The notes under the pieces were generated by a model. It ran no database searches. It saw only the letters and a program-made list of their open reading frames with translations, and had not been told where the DNA came from. From Sphingopyxis sp. FD7 (GTDB lineage Bacteria; Pseudomonadota; Alphaproteobacteria; Sphingomonadales; Sphingomonadaceae), in contig NZ_AP017898.1 of assembly GCF_003609835.1 (NCBI RefSeq), forward strand, positions 3,100,001 through 3,164,000: 64,000 nucleotides of DNA. The letters run 5' to 3'. The translations under genes were made by a program, and so were the position numbers. Positions 44,435 to 54,129 of the stretch are shown piece after piece (position 1 is the stretch's first letter; every line of letters begins with the position of its first letter).

Positions 44435-45469
44435 ATGACCCTCATCCTTGGCCTTGAATCGAGCTGCGACGAAACCGCGGCGGCGCTCGTCGACAGCGAC
44501 CGACGCATCCTTGCGCATCGCGTCGCGGGGCAGGAGGCCGAGCACCGCCCCTATGGCGGCGTCGTTCCCGAAATCGCCGCGCGCGCGCATGTCGACCGGC
44601 TCGCGCCGATTATCGAGGGCGTGCTCGCCGATGCAGGGGTGCAGCTTTCGGATGTCGATGCCATTGCCGCGACCGCGGGGCCGGGATTGATCGGCGGGGT
44701 GATGGTCGGCCTCGTCACCGGCAAGGCGCTGGCGCACGCCGCGAGCAAGCCGCTGGTCGCGGTCAACCATCTCGAGGGCCATGCGCTCAGCCCGCGGCTC
44801 GCGGACCCCGACCTCGGCTTTCCCTATCTGCTGCTGCTCGTTTCGGGCGGCCATTGCCAGTTGCTGCTCGTCAAGGGCGTCGGCGACTATCGCCGCCTCG
44901 CCACGACGATCGACGACGCGGCGGGCGAAGCGTTCGACAAGACCGCCAAGCTGCTCGGCCTCGGCTATCCGGGCGGCCCCGCGGTCGAGCGCGTCGCGGC
45001 GGACGGCGATCCGAACGCCGTGGCGCTGCCGCGCCCGCTCGTCGGCAGCGCCGAGCCGCATTTCTCCTTCGCCGGGCTGAAAAGCGCCGTCGCGCGCGCC
45101 GCAGCGAGCGGCGACCATGCGGTTGCCGACCTCGCCGCCGCGTTCCAGCAGGCGGTGGTCGACTGCCTCGTCGATCGCAGCCGCATCGCGCTCGCGGCGT
45201 GCCCCGAGGCGACCGCCTTCGTCGTCGCGGGCGGCGTGGCGGCGAACAGCGCGATCCGCGCCGCGCTCACCGACCTCGCCGCGCGCTTCGACAAGCCCTT
45301 CGTCGCCCCGCCGCTGTGGCTCTGCACCGACAATGGCGCGATGATCGCGTGGGCGGGCGCCGAACGCTTCGCCGCGGGGCTTATCGACCCGCTCGACACC
45401 GCGGCGCGGCCGCGCTGGCCGCTCGATCCGGCGGCCGAGGCGGTGCGCGGCGCCGGAGTGAAAGCATGA
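44435..45469 (+). CDS. tsaD: tRNA N6-threonylcarbamoyladenosine transferase
   Basis: A 344-residue enzyme that transfers threonylcarbamoyl to A37 of ANN-decoding tRNAs. [16 protein letters not shown] at the N terminus, [15 protein letters not shown] and [11 protein letters not shown] (metal-binding histidines), [13 protein letters not shown] and [16 protein letters not shown] are conserved. The stop overlaps gpsA (ATGA). Confidence 0.96.
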   Translation: MTLILGLESSCDETAAALVDSDRRILAHRVAGQEAEHRPYGGVVPEIAARAHVDRLAPIIEGVLADAGVQLSDVDAIAATAGPGLIGGVMVGLVTGKALAHAASKPLVAVNHLEGHALSPRLADPDLGFPYLLLLVSGGHCQLLLVKGVGDYRRLATTIDDAAGEAFDKTAKLLGLGYPGGPAVERVAADGDPNAVALPRPLVGSAEPHFSFAGLKSAVARAAASGDHAVADLAAAFQQAVVDCLVDRSRIALAACPEATAFVVAGGVAANSAIRAALTDLAARFDKPFVAPPLWLCTDNGAMIAWAGAERFAAGLIDPLDTAARPRWPLDPAAEAVRGAGVKA

Positions 45470-46458
45470 CGTCGTACAAGGGGTTCGGCGTCGTCGGCGG
45501 CGGCGCGTGGGGCACCGCGCTCGCGCAATTGCTGGCGGCGGACGGCGCGCCGGTGCGCCTCTGGGCGCGCGAGGCCGACGTCGTCGCGGCGATCAATGCC
45601 GAGCATCGCAACCCGATATTCCTTCCGGGCGCCGCGCTGTCGCCCTCGCTCACCGCCACCTCCGATCTGGCGGCGATGGCCGACTGCGACGCTCTGTTGA
45701 TCGTCGTCCCCGTGCCCTATCTGCGCGCGGTGCTCGCCGAACTGCCGCCGGGCGACGCGCCGCTGGTCTTTTGCAGCAAGGGGATGGAGGCCGTCAGCTT
45801 CGCTTTCCCCGTCGATATGGCGCGCGACCTGGCGCCCGGCCGCCCGCATGCGGTGCTGTCGGGCCCGACCTTTGCGCACGAGGTCGCCGCCGGACTGCCC
45901 ACCGCGATCACTCTCGCCGCCGCCGACCCCGCGCTCGCCTCGGGGCTTGCGCAAGCGCTCGCGCGCCCACATTTCCGACCCTATGTGTCGGGCGACGTGA
46001 TCGGGGCCGAAATCGGCGGCGCGGTCAAGAACATCCTCGCGATCGCGTGCGGCATCGTCGAGGGAGCGGGACTCGGCCTCAACGCCCGCGCGGCGCTGAT
46101 CAGCCGGGGCTTTGCCGAAATGACGCGATTTGGCCTGTCGCGCGGCGCCAAGGCCGAAACGCTCGCGGGCCTTGCAGGCCTTGGCGACCTCGTCCTCACC
46201 TGCACCTCGGCCAGTTCGCGCAATTTCGCGCTCGGCCAGGGACTCGGCCGCGGCGAGAGCATCGACGCGCTGATGGCCGACCGGCGGACGATTGCCGAGG
46301 GCGCGTTCAGCGCGCCGGTCGTCGCCGCCGCGGCGCGCGCCGACGGCGTCGACATGCCGATCACCGACACCGTGGCGCGCCTGGTCGCGGGCGAGATGCG
46401 CGTCGCCGACGCCGTTCAGGCCCTGCTCAGCCGCCCGCTGCGACCCGAGGGGCGATGA
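45466..46458 (+). CDS. gpsA: Glycerol-3-phosphate dehydrogenase [NAD(P)+]
   Basis: A 330-residue enzyme giving glycerol-3-phosphate for phospholipids. The nucleotide fold is [18 protein letters not shown] (7-24), then [35 protein letters not shown] and the catalytic lysine in [39 protein letters not shown] is also typical. It overlaps tsaD. Confidence 0.96.
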   Translation: MTSYKGFGVVGGGAWGTALAQLLAADGAPVRLWAREADVVAAINAEHRNPIFLPGAALSPSLTATSDLAAMADCDALLIVVPVPYLRAVLAELPPGDAPLVFCSKGMEAVSFAFPVDMARDLAPGRPHAVLSGPTFAHEVAAGLPTAITLAAADPALASGLAQALARPHFRPYVSGDVIGAEIGGAVKNILAIACGIVEGAGLGLNARAALISRGFAEMTRFGLSRGAKAETLAGLAGLGDLVLTCTSASSRNFALGQGLGRGESIDALMADRRTIAEGAFSAPVVAAAARADGVDMPITDTVARLVAGEMRVADAVQALLSRPLRPEGR

Positions 46459-46472
46459 CATGTTGCAGTCGA

Positions 46473-46501
46473 TTGCCTGCCCCTCCCCACCGCGCTAGGA
46501 T
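46473..46501 (+). promoter_or_regulatory. Sigma-70-like promoter candidate for the flippase gene
   Basis: TTGCCT and TAGGAT are separated by 17 bases, 34 bases before the TTG start of the flippase. Both boxes have four of six consensus bases, so this is a moderate guess. Confidence 0.35.
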
Positions 46502-46534
46502 GGCCGCCGGGGAGCAGCAGAAGGGGCGCAAGGC

Positions 46535-48064
46535 TTGAGCCAGACGGACAGCGCAGCCGCGCCCTTGTCGTCCGATGCCCCGACGCGGGACGCGGACACA
46601 GCCGCGCTCGCCAGGGGCGGACGCACCAATTTTTTCGGTTTCATCCTTCGCCTCGTCGCACGCCTGCCTTTCCTTTACGTCGCGGGCCGCTGGTACGGGC
46701 CCGAAGCGGTCGGACGCTTCGCCTTTGCCGTGCTCGTCATCGAACTGGTGGCGCAGCTCGCAACGCTCGGCCTCAAACGCGGCCTCGCCGAACAGCTGAG
46801 CGCGCCCGGCGCCGACCAGCGCACCGTCGTCTGGGACGGCATGTTCGTCGCCTTCCTCGCCTCGGCCGCCGGATCGGCGCTGCTCCTGCTGCTGCCGCAG
46901 CTCATGTATCCGGCGGGCGACATCAACGAGATCGACCGCTGGATGGCGTGCCTGGTCTTTGTGATCGCGGGGACCGACATCGCGCTCGCGGCCTCGGCCT
47001 ACAAGTTCGACATCGGCGCCACGGTGCGCGCGCGGGCGATCGTCGAACCCTGGGTGATCAGCGCGGCGGCGGCGGGATTCTGGTTCGTGTCGGTCGAAAA
47101 CGGGCTGATGCTTTCCTATGCCGCGGCGATGCTCGGCGCCTTTCTGACCGCGCTCATCCCGATGATCCGCCATTTCGGCGGCCCCGGCGTCTGGCGCCCG
47201 CATCCCGCGCAGCTCATCACGCTGGCGCGGCGCAACGCCCCGCTCGCCGCCGCCGACGCGATCGAATGGGGCACGCGCCGCCTCGACCTCTTCATCCTCG
47301 GTCAGTTCACCTCGCCGACGATCTATGGCATCTATTATATGGCGCAGCAGGTCGCCTCGCTGCCGCAAAAGCTCAAGACGAGCTTCGAGCCGATCCTCGG
47401 CCCCGTCATCACGCGCAACCTGGCCGAAAAGCGGCTTTCCGCGGTCGCGGCGCAGGTGAGCCAGGTCGGCTTCTGGATCATCGCAGCGCAGGCCGGTGTC
47501 GCGCTGGCGCTCGGCATTCCGGGCGAAGCGGTGATGGGCCTCGTCGGTCCCGAGTTTGTGAGCGGCACCGCCGCGCTCGCTTTCCTGCTCGCCGCGGAAG
47601 TCGTCGCGGCCACTGCGGTGGTCAGCGAAGCCGCGCTCGTTTATGTCGCGCGCCACCGCAACCTGCTCATCAGCATCGCGACGCTCGCGCTGCAGGCCGC
47701 GCTCAGCGTTGCGCTGATCCTGATCGCGCAGTCGATGGGACTGCCGCCCATCTATTACGCCGCGGCGGTCGCGCTCGCGCTGATGCTCGCGCTCGGTTTC
47801 GCGTCGCTGGTGAAGGCACGCCTCCTCTCGCACATCCTTGGCGCGCCGGTGAACAGCCTGCGCTGGGCACTCGTCTGGGCCACCGCGGGCGCGGCGATAC
47901 TCGGCTATGGCGCGACACAGCTTCCCGAATGGGCCGAACTCTTGATCGGCGTGCCCTTCATCCTCGGCATCTATGGCTGGCTGATCTGGACCCGCGGCTT
48001 CGGGCCCGCGGACCGCGAGTTGTTCAAGAAGCATCCGCCGGACGAGGCCGTGGCGGCTGCATAG
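46535..48064 (+). CDS. Polysaccharide/lipid-linked oligosaccharide flippase (Wzx-type, MOP superfamily)
   Basis: A 509-residue membrane protein with about 12-14 helices. GRTNFFGFILRLVARLPFLY at the N terminus, FAVLVIELVAQLATLGLKRG and DAIEWGTRRLDLFILGQFTS resemble polysaccharide exporters of the Wzx/MurJ superfamily. It would flip a lipid-linked sugar across the inner membrane. It starts with TTG, with AAGG just before; no close ATG in frame precedes the first helix. No glycosyltransferases are next to it, so the substrate is unknown. Confidence 0.78.
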   Translation: MSQTDSAAAPLSSDAPTRDADTAALARGGRTNFFGFILRLVARLPFLYVAGRWYGPEAVGRFAFAVLVIELVAQLATLGLKRGLAEQLSAPGADQRTVVWDGMFVAFLASAAGSALLLLLPQLMYPAGDINEIDRWMACLVFVIAGTDIALAASAYKFDIGATVRARAIVEPWVISAAAAGFWFVSVENGLMLSYAAAMLGAFLTALIPMIRHFGGPGVWRPHPAQLITLARRNAPLAAADAIEWGTRRLDLFILGQFTSPTIYGIYYMAQQVASLPQKLKTSFEPILGPVITRNLAEKRLSAVAAQVSQVGFWIIAAQAGVALALGIPGEAVMGLVGPEFVSGTAALAFLLAAEVVAATAVVSEAALVYVARHRNLLISIATLALQAALSVALILIAQSMGLPPIYYAAAVALALMLALGFASLVKARLLSHILGAPVNSLRWALVWATAGAAILGYGATQLPEWAELLIGVPFILGIYGWLIWTRGFGPADRELFKKHPPDEAVAAA

Positions 48065-48073
48065 GGCAAACGG

Positions 48074-48211
48074 CGGTTTTGGGGTGGATTCCTGCCTTTC
48101 TCTTATCCGTCATCCCGGCGAAGGCCGGGATCTCGCCCTATCGGTTTGCCGCACCGGCGAGATCCCGGCCTTCGCCGGGATGACGATAGAGTTGAGGGCA
48201 GCTTCCGGTCG
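48074..48211. repeat. Composite intergenic element: flanks plus 78-bp CGTCATCCCGG hairpin
   Basis: Core 48108-48185 (78 bp) is a near-perfect hairpin (CGTCATCCCGGCGAAGGCC with its partner). The left flank has TTTTGGGGTGGATTCCTGCC and the right flank ATAGAGTTGAGGGCAGCTTC then CGGTCG. Both flanks recur, exchanged and inverted, at 61126-61262. Confidence 0.9.
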
Positions 48212-48234
48212 CTTCCGGACTTTGCGAGTTACAG

Positions 48235-48368
48235 TCCTCCCTGTCGCGTAGCGATGGGGAAGTGGCAGCGCGGAGCGCTGACGGAGGGGCTTTGGCGCCG
48301 GCGTCGCGGCCCCTCCACCACCGCTTCGCGGCGGTCCCCCTCTCCACGGCCTTCGGCCGCAGGGAGGA
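48235..48368. repeat. Second hairpin element beside the composite element (CCTCCCTG ends)
   Basis: TCCTCCCTG at 48235 and CAGGGAGGA ending at 48368 are perfect inverted ends; inside, GGAGGGGC (48283) and GCCCCTCC pair. With 48074-48211 it fills the 306-bp gap before the kinase gene. No gene is seen there. Confidence 0.75.
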
Positions 48369-48370
48369 TA

Positions 48371-49405
48371 TTATGTCCGTAATCGGCCGCTTCCCGCCGC
48401 CCTATCCTGTCCCAGCCGTTCAGCGACCCTGGCCTTGAGATCGGTCTGCGCGCGCGGCCCGACCTGCGCGATGATTTCGCACGCGCACACCGCGCCCATC
48501 GTCAGGCAATCCTTGATCGGGCGCCCGTCGGCGAGGCCCGACAGGAATCCCGCCGCGAACAGGTCGCCCGCTCCCGTCGTATCGACGACCGTTTCGATCG
48601 GTTCGGCGGGGACTTCGGTGCGCGCGCCGCCCTGGATCGCGAGCGCGCCGTGCGAGCCGCGCGTGACGACGAGCAAAGGCACCTGCGGGGCGATTTTCGC
48701 AACCGCAGCCTCGAAATCCTCGGTTTCGGCGAGCGCGCGGATTTCGACCTCGTTCGCAAAGAGGATGTCGAACAGGCCTTCGGCGATCAGCGCGCGGAAA
48801 TCGGCGCCGTGGCGGTCGATGATGAAGGCGTCCGAGAGGGTGAAGGCGACCTTGCGCCCCGCCGCGCGCGCGACGTCGATCGCGCGCCGCATCGCCGCGC
48901 GCGACAGCGGCGGATCCCACAAATAGCCTTCGAGATAGAGGATTTCGGCATCGGCGATCCACGCCTCGTCGATCATCGCCTGGTCGAGCAGATGGCTCGC
49001 GCCCAGAAAGGTGTTCATCGTCCGCTGCCCGTCGGGGGTGACGAGGATCAGGCAGCGCGCGGTCGGCGCGCCTTCCTTGAGCGCGGGCGTTTCATATGCG
49101 ACGCCCAATGCGCGCAGATCGTGGGTGAATACCGCGCCGAGCTGATCGTCGGCGACCTGTCCGATAAAGGCGCAGCGTTCGCCGAGCGCCGCCATGCCCG
49201 CCAGCGTGTTCGCCGCCGACCCCCCCGACATTTCGATCGCCGGGCCCATCGCGGCATAGAGGCGTTCGGCCTCGGCGCCGTCGATCAGCCGCATCGATCC
49301 CTTGGTCAGTCCCTCGGCCTCGATCAGCGCGTCGTCGGCGCGGGCGAGGACGTCGACGATCGCATTGCCGATCGCGACGACATCGAAACGGGCGGTGGCG
49401 GCCAT
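48371..49405 (-). CDS. PfkB-family sugar/nucleoside kinase, probably adenosine kinase
   Basis: A 344-residue ribokinase-type kinase. VVAIGNAIVDVLARADDALI starts the fold, MSGGSAANTLAGMAALGERC is PfkB signature 1 and VDTTGAGDLFAAGFLSGLAD holds the catalytic aspartate (GAGD). The form resembles bacterial adenosine kinases, but fructokinase-like roles cannot be excluded. Confidence 0.85.
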   Translation of the reverse strand: MAATARFDVVAIGNAIVDVLARADDALIEAEGLTKGSMRLIDGAEAERLYAAMGPAIEMSGGSAANTLAGMAALGERCAFIGQVADDQLGAVFTHDLRALGVAYETPALKEGAPTARCLILVTPDGQRTMNTFLGASHLLDQAMIDEAWIADAEILYLEGYLWDPPLSRAAMRRAIDVARAAGRKVAFTLSDAFIIDRHGADFRALIAEGLFDILFANEVEIRALAETEDFEAAVAKIAPQVPLLVVTRGSHGALAIQGGARTEVPAEPIETVVDTTGAGDLFAAGFLSGLADGRPIKDCLTMGAVCACEIIAQVGPRAQTDLKARVAERLGQDRAAGSGRLRT

Positions 49406-49514
49406 GAAAAATCCTGTGATGAATGGGAAAAGCTGCGCGCGCCTTTACGGACCGGGGCGCGTCAAGGCAAGCGGAACGCTTGACGCGCCGAGCCGCGCCG
49501 ACCATCCAGCGGCG

Positions 49515-50204
49515 ATGTCCCGCGCGCTCCACGCTTTCCTGCTCGCGATCCGCGACCTCGCCAGCGCACGCGTGCTTGCCATTCTGGCGCAGAGCCTCGC
49601 GCTCACGCTGCTGCTGCTCGGCCTGTCGGGTGCGGCGATCTTTTTCGGCGCGCGCTGGGCGTTGGAACAATGGGGCTGGCTCGATACCGCGACGCGCGAC
49701 ATGGCAAGCGTGCTCGTCGTCCTTGCGCTGATCGCGGGCGGCTGGCTGCTCTTTCGCGCGGTCGCGATCATCGTCATCGGCCTGTTCGCCGACGGACTCG
49801 TCGCCGATGTCGAGGGGCGCCATTATCCCGCCGCCGCGACGCACGCGGTCGATGTCGGCTGGGGCCAGAACATCCGCCTCGCGCTCGCCTCGCTCGGCCG
49901 ACTGATCGGCGGAAATCTACTCGCGCTGCCGCTCTATGTTGCGCTGCTCGTCACGGGCATCGGCACGCCGATCCTCGCGCTGCTCGTCAACGCGTTGCTG
50001 CTCGGCCGCGATCTGGAGGCGATGGTGCTCGCGCGCCATCCGGGTCGCCCGCGCCTCGACCGCGGTGCGCGCTGGCCGCTCGGCCTGCTGTCCGCCGCAA
50101 GCTTTGTGGTGCCCGTCGCCAATTTATTGGCGCCGCTGCTCAGCGCCGCTATGGCCGTCCACATGCTGCACCTCAGCGACGGGGACAAGAAACATGACCG
50201 ATAA
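49515..50204 (+). CDS. EI24-domain membrane protein (CysZ-like)
   Basis: A 229-residue membrane protein with about four to five helices (LAQSLALTLLLLGLSGAAIF, MASVLVVLALIAGGWLLFRA, LYVALLVTGIGTPILALLVN, AASFVVPVANLLAPLLSAAM). LLGRDLEAMVLARHPGR is the conserved EI24 segment. CysZ moves sulfate; whether this protein does so is unclear. ATG at 49515 gives the normal N terminus. Its end overlaps the next gene by 11 bases. Confidence 0.83.
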   Translation: MSRALHAFLLAIRDLASARVLAILAQSLALTLLLLGLSGAAIFFGARWALEQWGWLDTATRDMASVLVVLALIAGGWLLFRAVAIIVIGLFADGLVADVEGRHYPAAATHAVDVGWGQNIRLALASLGRLIGGNLLALPLYVALLVTGIGTPILALLVNALLLGRDLEAMVLARHPGRPRLDRGARWPLGLLSAASFVVPVANLLAPLLSAAMAVHMLHLSDGDKKHDR

Positions 50205-50568
50205 CCGCCGGTTGGCCGCCATCGCCGGCCTGGCCCTGACGCTGGGCGCCTGCGCGGGTCCGGCGATCCCGCACCCTTCTGCGCGCCCGCCCGCGGCGCC
50301 GCCGCCAACCGCCGTACGGCCGGTGCAGAACAATGCGCTGATCGGCAGCAGCGTCGATGCGGTCGGACGGATGTTCGGCAAGCCGCGGCTCGACGTCACC
50401 GAGGGCGCGGGGCGCAAGCTCCAGTTCGCGGGGTCGCGCTGCGTGCTCGACATTTATTTCTATGCCCCGCGCGCGGGCGCGAATCCGGTCGCGACGCATG
50501 TCGACGCGCGCGCGCCCGACGGCCGCAACGCCGAAGTGAACAGCTGCGCCGAGGCGCTACGGCGCTAG
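50194..50568 (+). CDS. Small lipoprotein of unknown function
   Basis: A 124-residue protein with a lipoprotein signal (LAAIAGLALTLGACAG, lipobox LGAC, cysteine at residue 20), a Pro/Ala-rich linker and a C-terminal domain (LIGSSVDAVGRMFGKPRLDV, KLQFAGSRCVLDIYFYAPRA) with two further cysteines that may pair. The domain looks like a small outer-membrane-assembly (SmpA/BamE-like) fold, but this is weak. It overlaps the EI24 gene and is probably co-translated. Confidence 0.72.
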   Translation: MTDNRRLAAIAGLALTLGACAGPAIPHPSARPPAAPPPTAVRPVQNNALIGSSVDAVGRMFGKPRLDVTEGAGRKLQFAGSRCVLDIYFYAPRAGANPVATHVDARAPDGRNAEVNSCAEALRR

Positions 50569-50602
50569 AGCATCGTGCGTTAAATAGACATCATCCCCAA
50601 AT

Positions 50603-50690
50603 CCGTTCGTGCTGAGCTTGTCGAAGCACCGTCCTTCTTCTTGCAGCGTCAAAAGAAAGAACGGCCCTTCGACAAGTTCAGGGCGAACGG
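50603..50690. repeat. 88-bp hairpin element (GAGCTTGTCGAAG family)
   Basis: CCGTTCGTGCTGAGCTTGTC then GAAG pairs with the arm CTTCGACAAGTTCAGGGCGA then ACGG at 21 of 24 positions. It lies between convergent genes. Confidence 0.78.
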
Positions 50691-50697
50691 TTCATAT

Positions 50698-51765
50698 TTA
50701 AGGCTCGCCGCTCTGGGATCCCAGTTCGGCCAGCGCCCAGCGCGCCGCATCGGCGACCATCGGTGTTTCATCGTCCGCGAGCCTTTGGAGCGCGGGCACG
50801 AAGCGCGCATCGCCGCTGTTCCCCGCCGCAATCGCCGCGTTGCGCACCATGCGTCCGCGCCCGATGCGCTTGATCGGCGACCCCGCGAACACCTGTCGAA
50901 ACCCGGCATCGTCTAGCGCGAGCAGGTCGCCGAGCGACGGCGCCGCCAGCTCGGCGCGCGGCAGGAAGGCGCGGTGCCGGTGGGCGCTATCGGCAAATTT
51001 GTTCCATGGGCAGACGGCGAGGCAATCGTCGCAGCCATAGATGCGATTGCCGATCGCGCGGCGGAACTCGGCCGGGATCGGGTCGTCATGCTCGATGGTG
51101 AGATAGGAGATGCAGCGCCGCGCATCGAGCCGGTAGGGCGCGGGAAAAGCGTCGGTCGGGCACGCCGACTGGCATGCCGTACAGCTGCCGCAGCGGTCGC
51201 GCCCCGGCGCCGACGGCACGAGATCGAGCGTCGTATAGATCGCCCCCAGAAACAGCCAGCTGCCATGGTCGCGGCTGACGAGGTTGCTATGCTTGCCTTG
51301 CCAGCCGAGCCCCGCCGCCGCAGCCAGCGGCTTTTCCATCACCGGGGCGGTGTCGACGAAAACCTTGACCTCGGCATCGCCGGCTTCACCGACGAGCCAG
51401 CGCGCAGTCGCCTTCAGCGCCTTTTTGACGACGTCATGATAGTCGGCGCCCTGCGCATAGACCGAAATGCGCCCCCGGTCCGCATGATCGGCGAGCGCAA
51501 GCGGGTCGAGCGCGGGGGCATAGCTCATGCCGAGCGCGATCACCGACCGAACCGCGGGCCACAACCCCCTGGGCGATCCACGCTGTTCGGCGCGGCTTTC
51601 CATCCAGATCATGTCGCCGTGACACCCTTCGGCCAGCCATTGCCGCAGTCGCGCGGCCGTCTGCGGCGCGGCATCGGCGGCGGCGATGCCGAACGCCACG
51701 AACCCCTGCGCGCGCGCGGCCGCCTCCAGGCGAGCTTCAAAGGGAGGCAAGGGCTTGGCAACCAT
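50698..51765 (-). CDS. queG: Epoxyqueuosine reductase
   Basis: A 355-residue iron-sulfur and cobalamin enzyme for the last step of queuosine tRNA modification. Two 4Fe-4S motifs are [12 protein letters not shown] and [31 protein letters not shown] and [18 protein letters not shown] are conserved. A HEAT-like repeat closes the C terminus ([20 protein letters not shown]). Start at 51765 was chosen over a longer frame that runs into the divergent ABC gene. Confidence 0.95.
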   Translation of the reverse strand: MVAKPLPPFEARLEAAARAQGFVAFGIAAADAAPQTAARLRQWLAEGCHGDMIWMESRAEQRGSPRGLWPAVRSVIALGMSYAPALDPLALADHADRGRISVYAQGADYHDVVKKALKATARWLVGEAGDAEVKVFVDTAPVMEKPLAAAAGLGWQGKHSNLVSRDHGSWLFLGAIYTTLDLVPSAPGRDRCGSCTACQSACPTDAFPAPYRLDARRCISYLTIEHDDPIPAEFRRAIGNRIYGCDDCLAVCPWNKFADSAHRHRAFLPRAELAAPSLGDLLALDDAGFRQVFAGSPIKRIGRGRMVRNAAIAAGNSGDARFVPALQRLADDETPMVADAARWALAELGSQSGEP

Positions 51766-51814
51766 TGGCGCTCTATACGCGAGCGGCCTCGCCGTGCCAT
51801 AGCCTGCCATACGA

Positions 51815-52789
51815 ATGATTGGGGACCAGCATTTGAGCGATTTCAGCGTCGAGGCGACCGGCCTCACCAAATATTTCGGCGATTTCAAGGCGGTCGATGA
51901 CGTCAGCCTGGCGGTACCGGCGGGCAGCATCTATGGCGTGCTCGGCCCCAATGGCGCGGGCAAGACGACCAGCCTCAGGATGACGCTGGGCATCATTGAC
52001 CCCGACGCGGGGACGAGCCGCCTGCTCGGCGGGCTGAAGCCGCAGGCCGTGCGCAGCCGCATCGGCTATTTGCCCGAGGAGCGCGGGCTTTATCCGGGCA
52101 TGAAAGCGCGCGAGGCGATCGCCTTCATGGGCGCGCTGCGCGGGCTCGACTGGTCGGAGGGGCGCCGCCGCGCCGCCGCCTTCATGTCCGAACTGGGGCT
52201 CGAGCGCGTGATCGACGAAAAGATCCGCAAGATGTCGAAGGGCATGGCGCAGATGGTCCAGCTGATCGGGTCGATCGTCCACGCCCCCGACCTTATCGTC
52301 CTCGACGAACCCTTTTCGGGGCTCGACCCCGTCAACCAGGAACGGCTCGAGATGATCGTGCGGCGCGAACAGGCGCGCGGCGCGACGATCCTGTTTTCGA
52401 CGCATGTGATGGCGCATGCCGAGCGGCTGTGCGATCGCATCGCGATCATCGCGCGGTCAGCGCGGCGGTTCGAGGGGACGGTTGACGAGGCGCGCGCGCT
52501 GCTCCCGATGCAGGTGCGCTATACGCCGCGCGAAGCAGGCGACGCCGCCGCGATCGCCGCCTGCCTGCCGACAGGCGCCGAGCGCCGCGGCGACGACTGG
52601 CATTTCGCGATCGAGGACAAGGATGTCGAACCTTTGCTCGCGCGGATCACCGCGAGCGGCCATGGCGTCCGCGGCCTGTCGATCAGCCGCCCCGCGCTGC
52701 ACGATGCCTTCGTGCATATCGTGCGACAGGTCGATGCCGGTTTCGACGCCGACGCCACCGAGGATGCCATCGAGGAAGCGAGCGCATGA
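51815..52789 (+). CDS. ABC-2 exporter ATP-binding protein
   Basis: A 324-residue ATPase. Walker [10 protein letters not shown], signature [20 protein letters not shown] (LSGGQ variant), Walker [14 protein letters not shown] and H-loop STHVM are present; an extra C-terminal domain (residues about 240-324) follows, as in NatA/YhaQ-type exporters. It overlaps the permease gene by four bases. The substrate is unknown. Confidence 0.9.
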   Translation: MIGDQHLSDFSVEATGLTKYFGDFKAVDDVSLAVPAGSIYGVLGPNGAGKTTSLRMTLGIIDPDAGTSRLLGGLKPQAVRSRIGYLPEERGLYPGMKAREAIAFMGALRGLDWSEGRRRAAAFMSELGLERVIDEKIRKMSKGMAQMVQLIGSIVHAPDLIVLDEPFSGLDPVNQERLEMIVRREQARGATILFSTHVMAHAERLCDRIAIIARSARRFEGTVDEARALLPMQVRYTPREAGDAAAIAACLPTGAERRGDDWHFAIEDKDVEPLLARITASGHGVRGLSISRPALHDAFVHIVRQVDAGFDADATEDAIEEASA

Positions 52790-54039
52790 CCCCCATTTTC
52801 CGAAACATCCTCGTAGTTGCGCGGCGCGACTTTCTGGCGATCGTCGCGACGCCGGCTTTCCTCCTCTTTCTCCTCGCGCCGCTCTTCATGGTTGGCATGG
52901 GGCTCGCGGGCGGCGTCGGCGCATCGCAGCTCGCCGACAGCGCGCGCGGCGCCGAGCGGATCGTTGCGATCGTCGATCCCGCCGATGTCGAGGCGCTGCG
53001 CGCCGCCGACCGGCGGCTGCGCGACGCTTTCCGCGACCCCGATGCGCCGCCGCTGCTCGAGGTGCGCCTCGCCGGGCCGACCACGGCCGATCCGCGCGCC
53101 GTCGCGCGCGAAAAGGGCGCCGATACCTATGCCGTGATGAGCGGACCGCTCGCCGCCCCGCATATCGTCGAGCGCAATGCCGACGGCCGTTCGGGCCGCT
53201 ATCTCGCGCTGCTGGCGAGCGAAGCATTGCGCGACCGCGCCGCAGGCCCCGTCGCCCCGATCGCGCCGCGCTTTGAAAGCTTGCGAAGCGGCGGAGCCAG
53301 TATCGCGGCACAGCAATCCATGGGGTTCGGCGCGGTGTTCGTCATATTCCTGCTGACGCTGCTGCTCGCCGGACAGACAGTGAGCTCGCTCGCCGAGGAA
53401 AAGGGCAACAAGGTGATCGAGATCCTCGCCGCCGCGGTGCCGCTCGAAAGCGTTTTTCTGGGCAAGCTGCTCGGTTTCCTGGGCGTCGCGGTGCTGTTCA
53501 TCGCCTTCTGGCTGGCGATGGCCTTTGGCGCCGGACTGGTCGCCGCGACCCAGCTCGATCCCGCCAGCCTCGCCGCGACGGGCAAGGCCGGCAAGGCCGC
53601 AGACGCGCTGGCGTCGATGCCCGCGACCGGCTGGCCCTTTTTCCTCGGCATCGGTTTTGCCTATTTCATCCTGTCCTTCCTGCTGCTCGGCGCCGTCTTT
53701 CTCGGCATCGGCGCGCAGGCGGCAACGGTGCGCGAGATTCAGATGCTCAGCCTCCCGATCACCATTTTCCAGGTCGGCATGTTCAGCCTGTCTGCCGCCG
53801 CGGCGAGCGCGCCGGACAGCGGCCTTGCCCGCTTTGCGCAAATCTTCCCCTTTTCCTCGCCGCTCGCGATGGCGGCGCGCGCCGCGACCGACAGCGACAA
53901 GGCGGTTCACCTGCTCGCGCTCGGCTGGCAGGCGCTGTGGGTCGCGCTGGTGATCTGGATCGCGGTGCGGCTGTTCCGCGCGGGCGTGCTCAGCGGCGGC
54001 GGCAACTGGAAGTTCTGGACGCGCGGCAACCGCGCCTGA
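52786..54039 (+). CDS. ABC-2 exporter permease
   Basis: A 417-residue permease. One N-terminal helix (FLAIVATPAFLLFLLAPLFM), a large periplasmic domain of about 150 residues, then five helices (GFGAVFVIFLLTLLLAGQTV onwards) with the conserved EEKGNKVIEILAAAVPLESV segment. The form matches the NatB/YhaP family. Confidence 0.9.
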   Translation: MTPIFRNILVVARRDFLAIVATPAFLLFLLAPLFMVGMGLAGGVGASQLADSARGAERIVAIVDPADVEALRAADRRLRDAFRDPDAPPLLEVRLAGPTTADPRAVAREKGADTYAVMSGPLAAPHIVERNADGRSGRYLALLASEALRDRAAGPVAPIAPRFESLRSGGASIAAQQSMGFGAVFVIFLLTLLLAGQTVSSLAEEKGNKVIEILAAAVPLESVFLGKLLGFLGVAVLFIAFWLAMAFGAGLVAATQLDPASLAATGKAGKAADALASMPATGWPFFLGIGFAYFILSFLLLGAVFLGIGAQAATVREIQMLSLPITIFQVGMFSLSAAAASAPDSGLARFAQIFPFSSPLAMAARAATDSDKAVHLLALGWQALWVALVIWIAVRLFRAGVLSGGGNWKFWTRGNRA

Positions 54040-54129
54040 CCCGTCGTCCCGCCGTTGACAAAGTTGTAAATAGTGGCATTCTGCAACTGAATCGGTCGCA
54101 CCAAGACGGCCGCCAGAGAGGAGCTGCCC

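Noticed and set aside
54055..54084. TTGACA promoter before the P450 gene
   Set aside because: The -35 is perfect but no acceptable -10 lies at 16-18 bases.
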